Source: Aureimonas glaciei
GTDB taxonomy: Bacteria; Pseudomonadota; Alphaproteobacteria; Rhizobiales; Rhizobiaceae
DNA: 64,000 nucleotides
Direction of reading: 5' to 3'
Assembly (NCBI RefSeq): GCF_014643375.1
Contig: NZ_BMJJ01000005.1
Span: 1-64,000, forward strand
Position 1 is the first letter of the stretch. Every line of letters starts with the position of its first letter. Below, in pieces: positions 1 through 8,167 of the stretch. The notes under the pieces were generated by a model that was not told the origin of the DNA, ran no database searches, and saw nothing but the letters and a program-made list of their open reading frames with translations. A program made the translations under genes and the position numbers.

Positions 1-32
1 ACAGGAAAGGGCCCGATCGGGCCCTTTCCTGT
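1..32. repeat. Perfect 32-bp palindrome, possible terminator hairpin
   Basis: The first 16 bases are the exact reverse complement of the next 16 (arm ACAGGAAAGGGCCCGA). It could form a long GC-rich hairpin around GATC. It lies inside the presumed IS end, so it may terminate transcription coming out of the element. Because it sits at base 1, more of it may lie outside the window. Confidence 0.7.
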
Positions 33-103
33 GTCGTGCCCTCTCGGACGCGTGGCCTGGTTTTACTCCGCCACACTGGCCTGGAATTGCTCCGCCGTTG
101 ACA
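1..103 (-). mobile_element. Terminal segment of an IS21-like insertion sequence
   Basis: Read on the minus strand the segment begins TGTCAACGGCGG at position 103, exactly where the capsid reading frame loses sense. It carries two spaced copies of a 20-bp unit starting GGCGGAG and ending CCAGGCCA (96-77 and 72-53). Multiple internal terminal repeats and a TG start are typical of IS21-family ends. The transposase genes would lie left of the window and are not seen, so the family is inferred from the end alone. Confidence 0.6.
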
Positions 104-376
104 CATCGTCATGCCCTTGGCAATGCGGCTGGTCTCGTAGCTGCGCAGGTTACGCCGATCGCGCACACCCTCGTTGATGGGCGCGCCGCGGGGCGTGGTC
201 GGGATGAGCGCAAGGTGGTTGCCCTGGCGCTCGACCGACACATGTGTGGTGGCAATCGGGACATCCTCGAAAAGGTTCATCGACCCGATGAGGTCCGGCT
301 TGAAGTCGAAGTCTTCCAGCGCGGTCGTCATGCTGACCGCGGAGAAGGCATCGTCGTTGAAGATGTCCATATGCAT
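104..376 (-). pseudogene. Major capsid protein (lambda gpE family), truncated
   Basis: The frame opens with ATG at 376, behind an AGGGG stretch, and gives 91 codons resembling the N-terminus of phage major capsid protein E (MDIFNDDAFS, then NLFEDVP, then LIPTTPRGAP). It directly follows the decoration gene, the normal lambda D-E order. After codon 91 the sequence switches to the IS-like terminal repeat and the family resemblance stops. Family members are usually about 340 residues, so about three quarters of the shell protein is missing here. The 3' part may survive on the other side of the insertion, outside the window. Confidence 0.8.
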
Positions 377-400
377 GGTGGTAGTTCCCCTGGCGCCGCG

Positions 401-754
401 TCAGTAGCGAACGATGATGCCGACCGCCGCGAGCGCAGCGATTGCAGTAGCCTTGGCAGGCGCGCCGATGCCGGCAGGCCAGACGAGTTCGTAGCCGTTC
501 GCTTCCATGTCGCGGACGGAGGCGACGCCGCGCTTGTCGGTCGCGGTGTCGTAATTGTCGTAGGCGATGGCGACAGCGCCGGTGCCATCGGTGCCGATTG
601 GCACATACTTGCCGCCTGACACCTTGCAGACGGTGCCGGCGACAATCGCCGCAGCCGCCGCGAAAATGACGGCCTCGCGCGACCGCGAAGAGTCGGCGGC
701 CTCGCTCCGGATGTACGCGCCAGTGCGACGACGTTCGTTCAAAACCTGCGACAT
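401..754 (-). CDS. Head decoration protein (lambda gpD family)
   Basis: A 117-residue protein, close to lambda gpD (110), lying between the prohead protease and the capsid gene, exactly as in lambda. The N-terminus (SQVLNERRRTGAYI) is followed by a region matching the HDPD fold pattern (GTVCKVSGGKYVPI). Trimers of this protein normally stabilise the expanded capsid. The ATG at 754 has a GAGGG element a few bases upstream. With the capsid gene broken it probably has no shell to decorate. Confidence 0.85.
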   Translation of the reverse strand: MSQVLNERRRTGAYIRSEAADSSRSREAVIFAAAAAIVAGTVCKVSGGKYVPIGTDGTGAVAIAYDNYDTATDKRGVASVRDMEANGYELVWPAGIGAPAKATAIAALAAVGIIVRY

Positions 755-776
755 GCGCCCGTCCCTCAGTTGCCGC

Positions 777-1226
777 TTAGCGGCGCTTCATTGCCTTCTT
801 CCAAGCCGAGGCTGTGCCCTCGGCCGAAGAGCCGCCGCCGGACTTGCCGGCCGGAGCCACATGCGTGGTGGTCTCGGCTGCGTCCTTTTCCGACGCGGCC
901 TTCATCACCGCCGAGCGCGCCGCATCGGGGCTGGTGCCCTTTTCGATGGCGGCGCCAACGTCGAACTTCACGCCCATGCGCGACGCCTGGACGCCAATGG
1001 CGTTGAGGTCGGCGCAACGCCTGCGCTCGGCGGCGCTGGCAACCGCGGCAGCGTCGGGTTCGGCGGCCTTTTCCTTGACCGGCTCGACCTTGCCCTCGTC
1101 GGCTTCGTCGTCCTTGCCTTCATCCTTCTCGGCCTTGCCGCCCTTCGGCGTGTTCTTGTCGAACTCGTCGTCGGTCTGCGCCTCGGTGGCGCCCGGCTTC
1201 GGGGCGGTTGCGGAACGTCCGGCCAT
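777..1226 (-). CDS. Nested in-frame scaffold protein (Nu3-like)
   Basis: Inside the protease gene, in the same frame, an ATG at 1226 is preceded by AGGAG with 8-base spacing, a better ribosome site than most genes nearby. Translation from it would give 149 residues (MAGRSATAPKPG onward), acidic and basic in blocks, helix-prone and without the protease domain. Lambda makes its scaffold Nu3 in the same way from an internal start in gene C. The role is inferred from position and composition. Confidence 0.6.
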   Translation of the reverse strand: MAGRSATAPKPGATEAQTDDEFDKNTPKGGKAEKDEGKDDEADEGKVEPVKEKAAEPDAAAVASAAERRRCADLNAIGVQASRMGVKFDVGAAIEKGTSPDAARSAVMKAASEKDAAETTTHVAPAGKSGGGSSAEGTASAWKKAMKRR

Positions 1227-2171
1227 AAGGCTTCTCCTGACAGTCGACGAACTGGCATTAACGCCGGTCGACGATTGCAATTCGTCAATGCTTGCCGCAA
1301 AGGCTTCCATCGCGTCGTCGAAGGTGCCGACATCATCGGCAAGTCCTGAATCGACGGCGCGACGCCCCCGGTAGATGTCAGCGTTGGTAGCACGGATTTT
1401 TTCGACGGTGATTCCACGATTCCGCGCTACGAGGTCGACGAACATTCCGTAGAGGTCTTCAACGTCCCGCTGGATCTCGGTAGCGGCGCGGTCCGTCAGC
1501 GGCTCATGCGAATTGCCGTCCACCTTGTGGTCACCTGAGAATATGTACGTCCACTTCACGCCAAGTTTGGCGTCGTAGGCACTCTGATCGATATGGGCGC
1601 CGACGACTCCGATCGACCCTACTTCGCCGGTGGTTGGCACCCAAATTCGAGATGCGGCCGATGCGATGGCATAGCCCGCCGAGGCCGCCAGTTCGTTGGC
1701 ATGAGCCCACACAGGCTTGCCGGTTGCCTCGCTCGCCGTACGGATGAAGTCCGCCAGATCAAAGACGCCTCCGGCCTCGCCGCCAGGCGTGTCCATCTCA
1801 AGCATCATGCCGCGAACCTCAGGGCTCGACATGATGTCCGTGACGCCCTCGGTCAGCGCACCGTAGCTCGTCATACCGGACGCCGAGTCCAGCCAGGAGC
1901 CCCGGCGGATCAGCGTGCCGTAGATCGGCAGCACGGCAATGCCATCGTCGGCGAGGTAGCCACCCGCGGCGAACGACCGGCGTGCGCCGACAAACGCCGA
2001 GCGCTCACGCCGCTCATTGCGCAAGCTCTCAACCTCGGCCGTCTTCTCGACCTCAAGCCCGTTCAGCAGGCGCGGACCAATGGCGGACAGGATCGTGTCG
2101 AGCTTGCCCCGGTGCAACAAGAGCGGTGTGCCGAAGACGCGGGACGCGATGTGCGGGAGATCAATCGGCAT
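777..2171 (-). CDS. Prohead protease, S49 family (lambda gpC-like)
   Basis: A 464-residue head maturation protease (lambda gpC is 439). The ATG at 2171 was chosen because it overlaps the portal stop and the protein then begins MPIDLPHIASRVFG; the longer open frame upstream is Arg/Pro-rich shadow sequence. The S49/SppA nucleophile serine lies in ELAASAGYAIA (about residue 164) and the likely general-base lysine in SGDHKVDG (about 216). The C-terminal third is charged, Lys/Glu-rich and low in complexity, as expected of the scaffold part. It processes the prohead before packaging. Confidence 0.85.
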   Translation of the reverse strand: MPIDLPHIASRVFGTPLLLHRGKLDTILSAIGPRLLNGLEVEKTAEVESLRNERRERSAFVGARRSFAAGGYLADDGIAVLPIYGTLIRRGSWLDSASGMTSYGALTEGVTDIMSSPEVRGMMLEMDTPGGEAGGVFDLADFIRTASEATGKPVWAHANELAASAGYAIASAASRIWVPTTGEVGSIGVVGAHIDQSAYDAKLGVKWTYIFSGDHKVDGNSHEPLTDRAATEIQRDVEDLYGMFVDLVARNRGITVEKIRATNADIYRGRRAVDSGLADDVGTFDDAMEAFAASIDELQSSTGVNASSSTVRRSLMAGRSATAPKPGATEAQTDDEFDKNTPKGGKAEKDEGKDDEADEGKVEPVKEKAAEPDAAAVASAAERRRCADLNAIGVQASRMGVKFDVGAAIEKGTSPDAARSAVMKAASEKDAAETTTHVAPAGKSGGGSSAEGTASAWKKAMKRR

Positions 2172-3741
2172 CGGCTTCCTCTGTCGTCTTGGCCGGAGCC
2201 TCGTCGTCTTCCTCGTCGTCGGCACCCGGGGCCGGCACGGCGGCGGGCACCATCGAGCCGTTCGCCGACACGGCGCCGGCATCGGTATCGAAGACGAGGT
2301 CGTCGACATCCTGCCCACGTTCATCGGCGAACTCGGCGTCAACGTCCTCGCGGTCATAGCCGCGCTCGGCGACGACCTGCGTCCGCGTCTTGAAGCCGGC
2401 CCGGACGGCCTCGCGCTCAGCCTTCACGTCCTTGGCGGGATCAATCCATTCCATCCGCGGCGGCAACCAATCGACGGCCCAATACGGTGTTGGGTTGACG
2501 GCATAGTCGTCGATGTCGACGAAGCCGCCCATGACCGCCAGATCGACAAACCGCTTCCACACCGGGCGACACGCTTGGAAGATCATAACGTTGTTCTGCC
2601 ACTGCGACACGCGGCGGCGGAACCGGATGATGTCCGTCCGGACGTTCGAGAAGTTTCCCTTCGCGACGTCGCCGGTGACGTAGGCATATGGCACGCCGAG
2701 TCCGGCGCAGATCTGGGTCAGGTTGCGATACTGGAAGGACTCGTAGCTTCCGCCGACTTCGGTTGGGGTCGAGAAGCGGACGTCTTTGTCGTCGCCAAGG
2801 TCGACAATGGCGCCTGGCTGCATTGGCGCAATCGGCTCAGGCTCGATCTCGACGCCGTCGCTATCAACATTCACCGGACCGAGCGGGTTCTCGCCGCGGC
2901 CGATAAGGAACGCGGTGAACAGTGCAGCCGAGCGCTTCCGCTCAAGCTCGGCATCGTCGTAGCTCTCGAGGACGAACAGCTTGACCAGCACGCGCGCGAC
3001 GCGCGGCACACCTCGGATCTGTCCGCCCTGGCGCCCGTCATAGACGTGCATGACGTCGACCGCAGGCACGCGCACGCGGTCGCGCAGCGCCGAGCCGTTC
3101 AACGGGCGATCGTCGCCGGGGTGGTTCCGCCAGAAATGGTAAGCAGCGCGGCGGCCGATGGCGTCAAACTCGATGCCGGCGCGGATGTAGCTGCCGTTGG
3201 TCAGTACCGCATTGAATGTCGGGTCGAGCATTTCCGATGGCAGGAACTGCAGTTGGAACGGCACCGTCATCATGTCACCGGGACGGCGCGCGCGAATGCG
3301 GACGAAGCCCTCGCCGGCCAGATAGACCTCGCGGGCAATCTTCTCCTGCAAGCCGTAGAAGTCCGTCACGCCATCGGCGTCGGCTTCCTCGGTCCAGCGC
3401 CAGAACAGATCAATCAGCGCCGAACGCAGCGCCTTGTTCTTGATCTTTGGCCGGGGCTTGATGCCGTCACCGATCGCCGCCGACGTGAACTCGTCGACTG
3501 CGTTGCCGGCGTAGCCGTTGTTCTCGTAAAGCCAGCGCGCGCGGGCAATGAGGGTCGAGCCAGACCGCTGCAGTGCCGCGTTGACGTGGTTGCGCGATGG
3601 ATTGAACCCGCGAAGGCGACGGCCCTGCCCGGCCGCCTCGAAGGACGACGCGCCGTTGCCTGGCGCTTTGAACGGATCGCCCATTGCGCCGGCCGTCCGG
3701 CTCGAACCAGCGGGAACGCGGAACCGGGGCTTCTCTACCAT
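2161..3741 (-). CDS. Portal protein (lambda gpB family)
   Basis: A 526-residue protein (lambda gpB is 533) placed between gpW and the protease. Typical segments are NPSRNHVNAALQRSGSTL and LYENNGYAGNAVDEFTSAA near the N-terminus, AYVTGDVAKGNFSNVRTD in the middle and WLPPRMEWIDPAKDVKAE toward the end. Twelve copies form the ring through which DNA enters the head and to which the tail joins. The C-terminus is rich in Asp, Glu and Ala. The start overlaps the gpW stop by one base (TGATG), so translation is probably coupled. Confidence 0.9.
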   Translation of the reverse strand: MVEKPRFRVPAGSSRTAGAMGDPFKAPGNGASSFEAAGQGRRLRGFNPSRNHVNAALQRSGSTLIARARWLYENNGYAGNAVDEFTSAAIGDGIKPRPKIKNKALRSALIDLFWRWTEEADADGVTDFYGLQEKIAREVYLAGEGFVRIRARRPGDMMTVPFQLQFLPSEMLDPTFNAVLTNGSYIRAGIEFDAIGRRAAYHFWRNHPGDDRPLNGSALRDRVRVPAVDVMHVYDGRQGGQIRGVPRVARVLVKLFVLESYDDAELERKRSAALFTAFLIGRGENPLGPVNVDSDGVEIEPEPIAPMQPGAIVDLGDDKDVRFSTPTEVGGSYESFQYRNLTQICAGLGVPYAYVTGDVAKGNFSNVRTDIIRFRRRVSQWQNNVMIFQACRPVWKRFVDLAVMGGFVDIDDYAVNPTPYWAVDWLPPRMEWIDPAKDVKAEREAVRAGFKTRTQVVAERGYDREDVDAEFADERGQDVDDLVFDTDAGAVSANGSMVPAAVPAPGADDEEDDEAPAKTTEEADAD

Positions 3742-3956
3742 CAGAGCCCCCGGCTGTTGGAAAGGTAGAAGACGCGGCTGCGGCGAGTGCCGGCGGCAAC
3801 TTCGATCTCAGCATCGAGGTCTGCGAGCGCCGCGCGCAACTCATTCATGCTGCGGTAGCGGACGCTCTTGTCGCCATGCTCAACCGAGAGGACGCCCGAG
3901 CGCATCGCCTTCTTGAGGGCTGCGCGCTGTGCCTGCAGTTCGGTCGTGTCGGCCAT
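3741..3956 (-). CDS. Head-tail connector, gpW-like
   Basis: A 71-residue, helix-rich protein between the large terminase and portal genes, the position of lambda gpW (68 residues). The sequence MADTTELQAQRAALKKAMRS is followed by a short beta segment (VSVEHGDKSVRYRSM) and another helix, fitting the gpW fold. A GTG six bases upstream is in frame, but it overlaps the AAAGGAG ribosome site, so ATG at 3956 is chosen. It would close the portal after packaging and prepare it for tail joining. Confidence 0.75.
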   Translation of the reverse strand: MADTTELQAQRAALKKAMRSGVLSVEHGDKSVRYRSMNELRAALADLDAEIEVAAGTRRSRVFYLSNSRGL

Positions 3957-3971
3957 CCCCACTCCTTTGGC

Positions 3972-5969
3972 CTAGCCCATGAACGGGGAAACGGTGACGC
4001 GGCGCCGCGGCCGAGGCTTTGCCTTCGGCTGTTTAGCATCTGAGTTCGGCGCGGGGATTCCACGATTCCGCGCCAAGTCCTCGACCTCGCCTTCCAGCGG
4101 CGCCGGTTTGCCGTCCGCCGCGGCGCCCTCGCTCGCCCGCGCTTGGACCATGTTGGCCACCCTCCCCGCTTCCATATTGAGGTTAAGCCCCATGACGATG
4201 AGGCCCTGCAGAACGGAATAGGCGTAGACCCGGCAGTCGAGGCGCTCGTTTCTGGCGTCGTCCGGCTTCCACCATTCGACGATCGGGAAGCCCTTCGCAT
4301 AGCGCGTCCGCTTCCGCTCGACGGTCAGCTGGTCGAAAGCGTCCTTGTCCCAAACGTCCTCAGAGAAATGGCAGGCGCCGGCACCGGAGGCGTCCGGACC
4401 AACCTTCGACAAGCGCGCGATGACGACCTCCTTCGCGCTGTCGACGCCGATGGGATAGAGGTTGATCTTGCCCTTATTGTTCCGCGACGGCTTGCGCGGC
4501 CACACCGCGCGCCGGCCCGCATACCCCTTGATGCCCCATATCCGTCGCCCTTCCCGCGGTCGGATAAACCGGTAAGCCGCTTGCGTGTTCGCACCGCCGG
4601 TGTCGATGGCGACAGCCGTGATGGGCATCCCATTCTCAAAGCCCGGATGCGGCCACCGCTTTGACAGGTAGTCGTCGAGGGCATCCCAGACCTCGAGGTC
4701 GTTCGGGTCGCCAGGGAATATCTGGTAGTCGACCGACCACGACTCCTCGTCCTTCCCCCATGCGACGACTTCCGCCTCAAGCCGATCTGGCTGCACGTCT
4801 ACTCCGGCCGTAAGCAAAGCGGCACGCGCCGGCACGTCACTGTAGACTTCCCGCAACGCCATCAGCGAACCGGGGTCGATCCGCTCGCCGCCGATATCCT
4901 CCCATTCCTCGCCGAGGATGTTGTTGACGAACGGCTGCAGCCGTGACGGATCATCCTTGGCGCCGATGAACCGAAACGCGCACTCACCCCATGTGTACCA
5001 GGGCGAGTAGAGCGCGCTGAGGTGATAACTCCTCATCCGTGGCCGGGTCGATGTCGCGGTCGCCGTCCAGACGCCGCCAGCTAGCAAGGCAGTCTTGCGG
5101 TGCTCGGGATGGCGGTGCTCGCACAGCTCCCCGGTCTCGGGATCATGCGATGCGCAAACAAACGCCGCCGTCTCGGGCTTGCCCGGTTCCCATTTGATCC
5201 GGTCCCATGTGATGGGCTGCCGAGCGCCGCAGCCCTCGCAAGCCACCATGTAGCGGCGTTGATCGCCTTCGCGGTATGCCTTGCCGATGCGGCTCGTCTC
5301 TTTCAGCGTCGGCGTCGACAGCTTGAAGATTTTCTTTCGGCCTTTGAACGTGGAGGTTCGGTCGGTTGCCAGCGTCACCGGGTCGCCATCGTCGTCGGCG
5401 CTGACAGGGTAGCCATCGACCTCATCGAGCACGAGTTTGCCAACAGGCAGGCCGCGCAACCCGGAACCGGAATTCGCGCCAGTCAGGATAAGGACGCCGC
5501 CCTCGAAGCCTTTCTGTAGGACGGTGTTGTCGCTATCTCGCGCGCGGGCCGGCTTCACTCGCTCGCGCAATGCTGGACACGCCTCGATCATCGGATCGAT
5601 ACGCGTCTTGGAAAACTTCTTCATCATCCCTTCGGTCGGCATGACGTACATCATGGGACCGGGGTTGTGATGGATGGCATAGCCGACGAAATTGAACGCC
5701 GCCTCCGACATGCCGACCTGCACGCCCTTCATCACCGCCACCTCTTCGACGGGCGAATACGCCGAGAGGCAATCCATGATCTCGCGGAGATATGGCGTCC
5801 GGCTGGTTCGCCAGCGGCCCGGCTCGGCCGAGGATACGGACGCGAGCATGCGGTTCTTGTCAGCCCACTCCGACACCATTAGCGGCGGATCGGGCCGGAA
5901 CGAACCCGCAAGACATTCGGACAAAAGGCCGATGGACGGGTCCATCGTCAGCATGACGTGCGCGTTCAC
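3972..5969 (-). CDS. Terminase large subunit (lambda gpA family)
   Basis: A 665-residue packaging motor with nuclease (lambda gpA is 641). The N-terminal ATPase has the degenerate Walker A of this family (KGVQVGMS, residues 81-88) and a Walker B (LVLDEVD, 179-185). The C-terminal nuclease domain contains VAIDTGGANTQAAYRFI with its metal-binding Asp. It translocates DNA into the prohead and cuts cos. The GTG start at 5969 overlaps the small-subunit stop in a GTGA pair, so the two are translationally coupled. It is intact, so packaging genes outlast the broken capsid gene. Confidence 0.92.
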   Translation of the reverse strand: MNAHVMLTMDPSIGLLSECLAGSFRPDPPLMVSEWADKNRMLASVSSAEPGRWRTSRTPYLREIMDCLSAYSPVEEVAVMKGVQVGMSEAAFNFVGYAIHHNPGPMMYVMPTEGMMKKFSKTRIDPMIEACPALRERVKPARARDSDNTVLQKGFEGGVLILTGANSGSGLRGLPVGKLVLDEVDGYPVSADDDGDPVTLATDRTSTFKGRKKIFKLSTPTLKETSRIGKAYREGDQRRYMVACEGCGARQPITWDRIKWEPGKPETAAFVCASHDPETGELCEHRHPEHRKTALLAGGVWTATATSTRPRMRSYHLSALYSPWYTWGECAFRFIGAKDDPSRLQPFVNNILGEEWEDIGGERIDPGSLMALREVYSDVPARAALLTAGVDVQPDRLEAEVVAWGKDEESWSVDYQIFPGDPNDLEVWDALDDYLSKRWPHPGFENGMPITAVAIDTGGANTQAAYRFIRPREGRRIWGIKGYAGRRAVWPRKPSRNNKGKINLYPIGVDSAKEVVIARLSKVGPDASGAGACHFSEDVWDKDAFDQLTVERKRTRYAKGFPIVEWWKPDDARNERLDCRVYAYSVLQGLIVMGLNLNMEAGRVANMVQARASEGAAADGKPAPLEGEVEDLARNRGIPAPNSDAKQPKAKPRPRRRVTVSPFMG

Positions 5970-6529
5970 TCGTCTTCCTCGGCCGGAACCACGACCTCAG
6001 CCACCTTCGGAAATGGGCGCGGATTGCTGGCGGCTTCATTGAGCGCGTGCCGCATGTGCGCCGATAGAGCGGCGATCAATGGCCCTTCCTCGCATCCGAC
6101 CTCGGCCGCAATTGCCGGCCCATGCCGCACGGCGAACTGCAGGCAGATGTCACGGTAGAGACGCATGAATCCCGCTAGAGACTTGCGCGCCGAGGCGTAC
6201 GGGATCGACGTCCGTTTCTGTTCCGCCAGGTCGAGGCGGGCTTTCTCTAGCTCGACCTCGAGTTTGTCGAATTTGACATCGTTGATCCCGCGCGCGCGGT
6301 CGGCATCACCGGCCAGCTTCGACCGCGGCGCCGGTGATTTCTGCCGCGACGTATTCGTCGTCTTGAGCCAGAGGACGCGAGCTGCAACCTCGTCGAGGCT
6401 ACCATCGCCGAACACGGCATCGGCGAGCCGGCCATTCTGCACCGCCTGCCGGATGGCCGCCTCGTTGACGCCGACCGACTTGGCGAAGGCGCGCACGCTC
6501 ATCCCCTGCCGTATCAAAGCCGCTCCCAT
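5966..6529 (-). CDS. Terminase small subunit (Nu1-like)
   Basis: A 187-residue DNA-recognition subunit, matching lambda Nu1 (181) in size and in position before gpA. An N-terminal winged-helix type HTH (GMSVRAFAKSVGVNEAAI) is followed by a charged coiled-coil-like helix (DKLEVELEKARLDLAEQK) that would mediate dimer and gpA contacts. The ATG at 6529 has GAGGA upstream with good spacing. It would bind cos near here; no cos site was recognised by eye. It is the first gene of the leftward head operon and faces a TTTGCAA-type motif at 6577. Confidence 0.82.
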   Translation of the reverse strand: MGAALIRQGMSVRAFAKSVGVNEAAIRQAVQNGRLADAVFGDGSLDEVAARVLWLKTTNTSRQKSPAPRSKLAGDADRARGINDVKFDKLEVELEKARLDLAEQKRTSIPYASARKSLAGFMRLYRDICLQFAVRHGPAIAAEVGCEEGPLIAALSAHMRHALNEAASNPRPFPKVAEVVVPAEEDE

Positions 6530-6576
6530 TGATCTTTTCCTCTATGCGTCGCGCATATCGCTGTGTTACGCCTACG

Positions 6577-6590
6577 TTTGCAAAATGTCA
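6577..6590. promoter_or_regulatory. Dispersed operator-like motif, copy 1
   Basis: TTTGCAAAATGTCA lies in the short divergent gap between the terminase operon and the plus-strand gene at 6626. A second half-like element (ATTTGCAATCG) follows at 6603-6613, just before the ribosome site. It matches the prophage-wide consensus TTTGCAAnnYGTCA. Confidence 0.6.
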
Positions 6591-6625
6591 TCATCAATAG
6601 CTATTTGCAATCGAAGGAGGCTGGC

Positions 6626-7255
6626 GTGAAAGCGCATACGGTGAAGTCGAATGCCAAGAGGGCCGCCCGCAAGCTGGCGGATCGCATCCCCGGACTGACG
6701 CCGGCAGAACCATGGGAGGCCGAGGGTGGCGGATGGTGGCCGGCAGTCGACGCCGAGACAGCCGAGGCGGCCGACGCGGCGCGTGCCGAAGCGTACGTCC
6801 GCGCCGAGCCCGTCGTGGCTCTGCCCAAGCCGGCGCCCGTCGCGCCGACCAAGCCGAAACCAACCGACCTGCCGGCCAAGCCGAAACCCCTTGCCGGCGC
6901 CGACCTCATGTCGGCCGTCCGCGCGATCCCTCCGACGCGATCGAGCGCCGAGGAAATCGAAGCGCGCCGGGCCGAGCGTCGCGCCCGCGTCGAGGAAGAG
7001 AAGGCCACCGGGAAGAGGGACCGCTTCGGCAACAAAGTTGATCCTGAGAAGGTGGCGCGTGGCCCATCGCGAGCGGCCATCATCGTCGCCCTTGTGTCGC
7101 GGCCTGGCGGCGCGTTGGTCGATGACATCCTCACCGCGACGGGTTGGCAGCGGCACACGCTGCGCGGCTACATCGCCGGCACCCTTCGCAAGCGCGGTCA
7201 CGACATCCGGTCCGTCAAGGGCAAGCCCGCCCGGTATATGATGGGAGCGGCGTGA
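6626..7255 (+). CDS. DUF3489-domain protein
   Basis: A 209-residue protein starting at GTG 6626 behind a strong AAGGAGG (6614-6620). The middle is a Pro/Lys/Ala-rich linker with repeated PKP motifs. The C-terminal region from about residue 145 (SRAAIIVALVSRPGGALVDD, then TGWQRHTLRGYIAGTLRKRG) matches the winged-helix-like DUF3489 domain seen in alphaproteobacterial phages and plasmids. It is probably a DNA-binding regulator. It heads a run of small plus-strand genes opposed to the head operon and has an operator-like motif upstream. Its exact role is unknown. Confidence 0.7.
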   Translation: MKAHTVKSNAKRAARKLADRIPGLTPAEPWEAEGGGWWPAVDAETAEAADAARAEAYVRAEPVVALPKPAPVAPTKPKPTDLPAKPKPLAGADLMSAVRAIPPTRSSAEEIEARRAERRARVEEEKATGKRDRFGNKVDPEKVARGPSRAAIIVALVSRPGGALVDDILTATGWQRHTLRGYIAGTLRKRGHDIRSVKGKPARYMMGAA

Positions 7256-7422
7256 TGCCCTGCCCTCAATGCCGAAGTCATGTCCTATGGGACGACAATC
7301 TCGCGTGGGGCTGCAAGCCATGCGGATGGTTCACAACCGGCATGGTCCAGAACTCCGTAGACTCTCGCGACCGCTTCAACGAGGGGTCCAAGCCGGAGCC
7401 GAATGAAAAGCCACGGCCATGA
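7255..7422 (+). CDS. Small zinc-ribbon protein
   Basis: A 55-residue protein beginning MPCPQCRSHVLW with a second knuckle CKPC about 20 residues later, so a likely four-cysteine zinc ribbon. The start abuts the upstream stop and a GGGAG ribosome site lies seven or so bases before it. The C-terminus is polar and Pro-rich. Function is not recognised; such ribbons in phages often serve as small DNA- or protein-binding adaptors. Confidence 0.55.
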   Translation: MPCPQCRSHVLWDDNLAWGCKPCGWFTTGMVQNSVDSRDRFNEGSKPEPNEKPRP

Positions 7423-7700
7423 TGATGACAAAAGATCAACATTCGTTTCTCGCGTTGCTGGGCTCTCAACGTCCACCGGAATGGTTCGGGTGGATGCAGC
7501 ACTCGGCGGCTGGCAAGCTGACGGTAGCGCACGGCCACCCTTCGCAGTGGACACACTTCCAAGCGATGCGAGGAGGCACGGAACCCGAACAGGCGACCAT
7601 CACGAAGGCCGAACTGGCGTGGCTGACGGACGCCGGCTTCGTCGCATGCTGCCGCATCACCGACGCCGGCCGCGCCGCCCTCGCTCTGGTGTCGGCATGA
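7419..7700 (+). CDS. Hypothetical phage protein
   Basis: A 93-residue protein overlapping the preceding stop by four bases (ATGA). The central segment has several Trp and His residues (EWFGWMQHS and HPSQWTHF), and the C-terminus (ITKAELAWLTDAGFVACCRI, then TDAGRAAL) resembles the end of a winged-helix domain. Three consecutive ATG codons make the exact start uncertain by one or two residues. The function is unknown. Confidence 0.5.
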   Translation: MMMTKDQHSFLALLGSQRPPEWFGWMQHSAAGKLTVAHGHPSQWTHFQAMRGGTEPEQATITKAELAWLTDAGFVACCRITDAGRAALALVSA

Positions 7701-7966
7701 GCCGCCGCCTGTGGTGGCCGAGCGCCACAACTGCCGCTCGCAGAGTCCAAGTGCGCGGCGCCATCGAGATCGGCCTTACCCGGAAGGAGACGGCGGTTCT
7801 TCTCGGCACCACTCGGCAGAACATCGCCGACTTCGCCAAGAAGAACGGCATCAGCTTCGACGAGCCCGCGGTCCGCCTGGCGCGTCCAGCCGGCTACGAC
7901 GAGTTCGAACCCGGCAGCCATGGCGTCCAAGGCATCGACCGGCACTTCGCCCGCATGCGCTTCTGA
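7697..7966 (+). CDS. Small HTH protein
   Basis: An 89-residue protein starting in an ATGA overlap with the previous gene. Residues 20-50 (GAIEIGLTRKETAVLLGTTR, then QNIADFAKKNGI) form a clear helix-turn-helix of the kind that recognises DNA through a simple three-helix unit. The tail is short and basic. It is a likely transcription factor of the phage; no partner or ligand domain is present. Confidence 0.6.
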   Translation: MSRRLWWPSATTAARRVQVRGAIEIGLTRKETAVLLGTTRQNIADFAKKNGISFDEPAVRLARPAGYDEFEPGSHGVQGIDRHFARMRF

Positions 7967-7978
7967 GGATCAAGATCA

Positions 7979-8167
7979 ATGACGCGCCGACTTTATAGAG
8001 GGTTCGCGAGCAAGGATGATTGGGCGGACGAGGTCTATCAGTCCGCCAGGGAAGAGGAGGCTATGGCCGAGGACGATCGCCGACGCGAAGCCGAGAAGCG
8101 TCAGGCCGACGAGGCCGCCACCGATGAGTTCGACGCCAACGGCCCACGCAAGGTATGCGGCGATTGA
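7979..8167 (+). CDS. Small acidic hypothetical protein
   Basis: A 62-residue, highly charged protein (run of Glu, Asp, Arg between residues 24 and 50) probably forming a single helix. GAGG lies about ten bases upstream. It is the last of five closely packed plus-strand genes. No family is recognised; conserved small proteins of this type are common and usually uncharacterised in phages. Confidence 0.45.
   Translation: MTRRLYRGFASKDDWADEVYQSAREEEAMAEDDRRREAEKRQADEAATDEFDANGPRKVCGD

Noticed and set aside
2017-3768. Long plus-strand open frame opposite the portal gene
   Set aside because: Arg/Ala/Val-rich shadow of a high-GC coding strand; the portal frame on the minus strand is clearly homologous to a known family.
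6530-6625. cos packaging site next to the small terminase
   Set aside because: Expected near here by lambda analogy, but no cohesive-end-like or Nu1-binding repeat pattern could be recognised without comparison.
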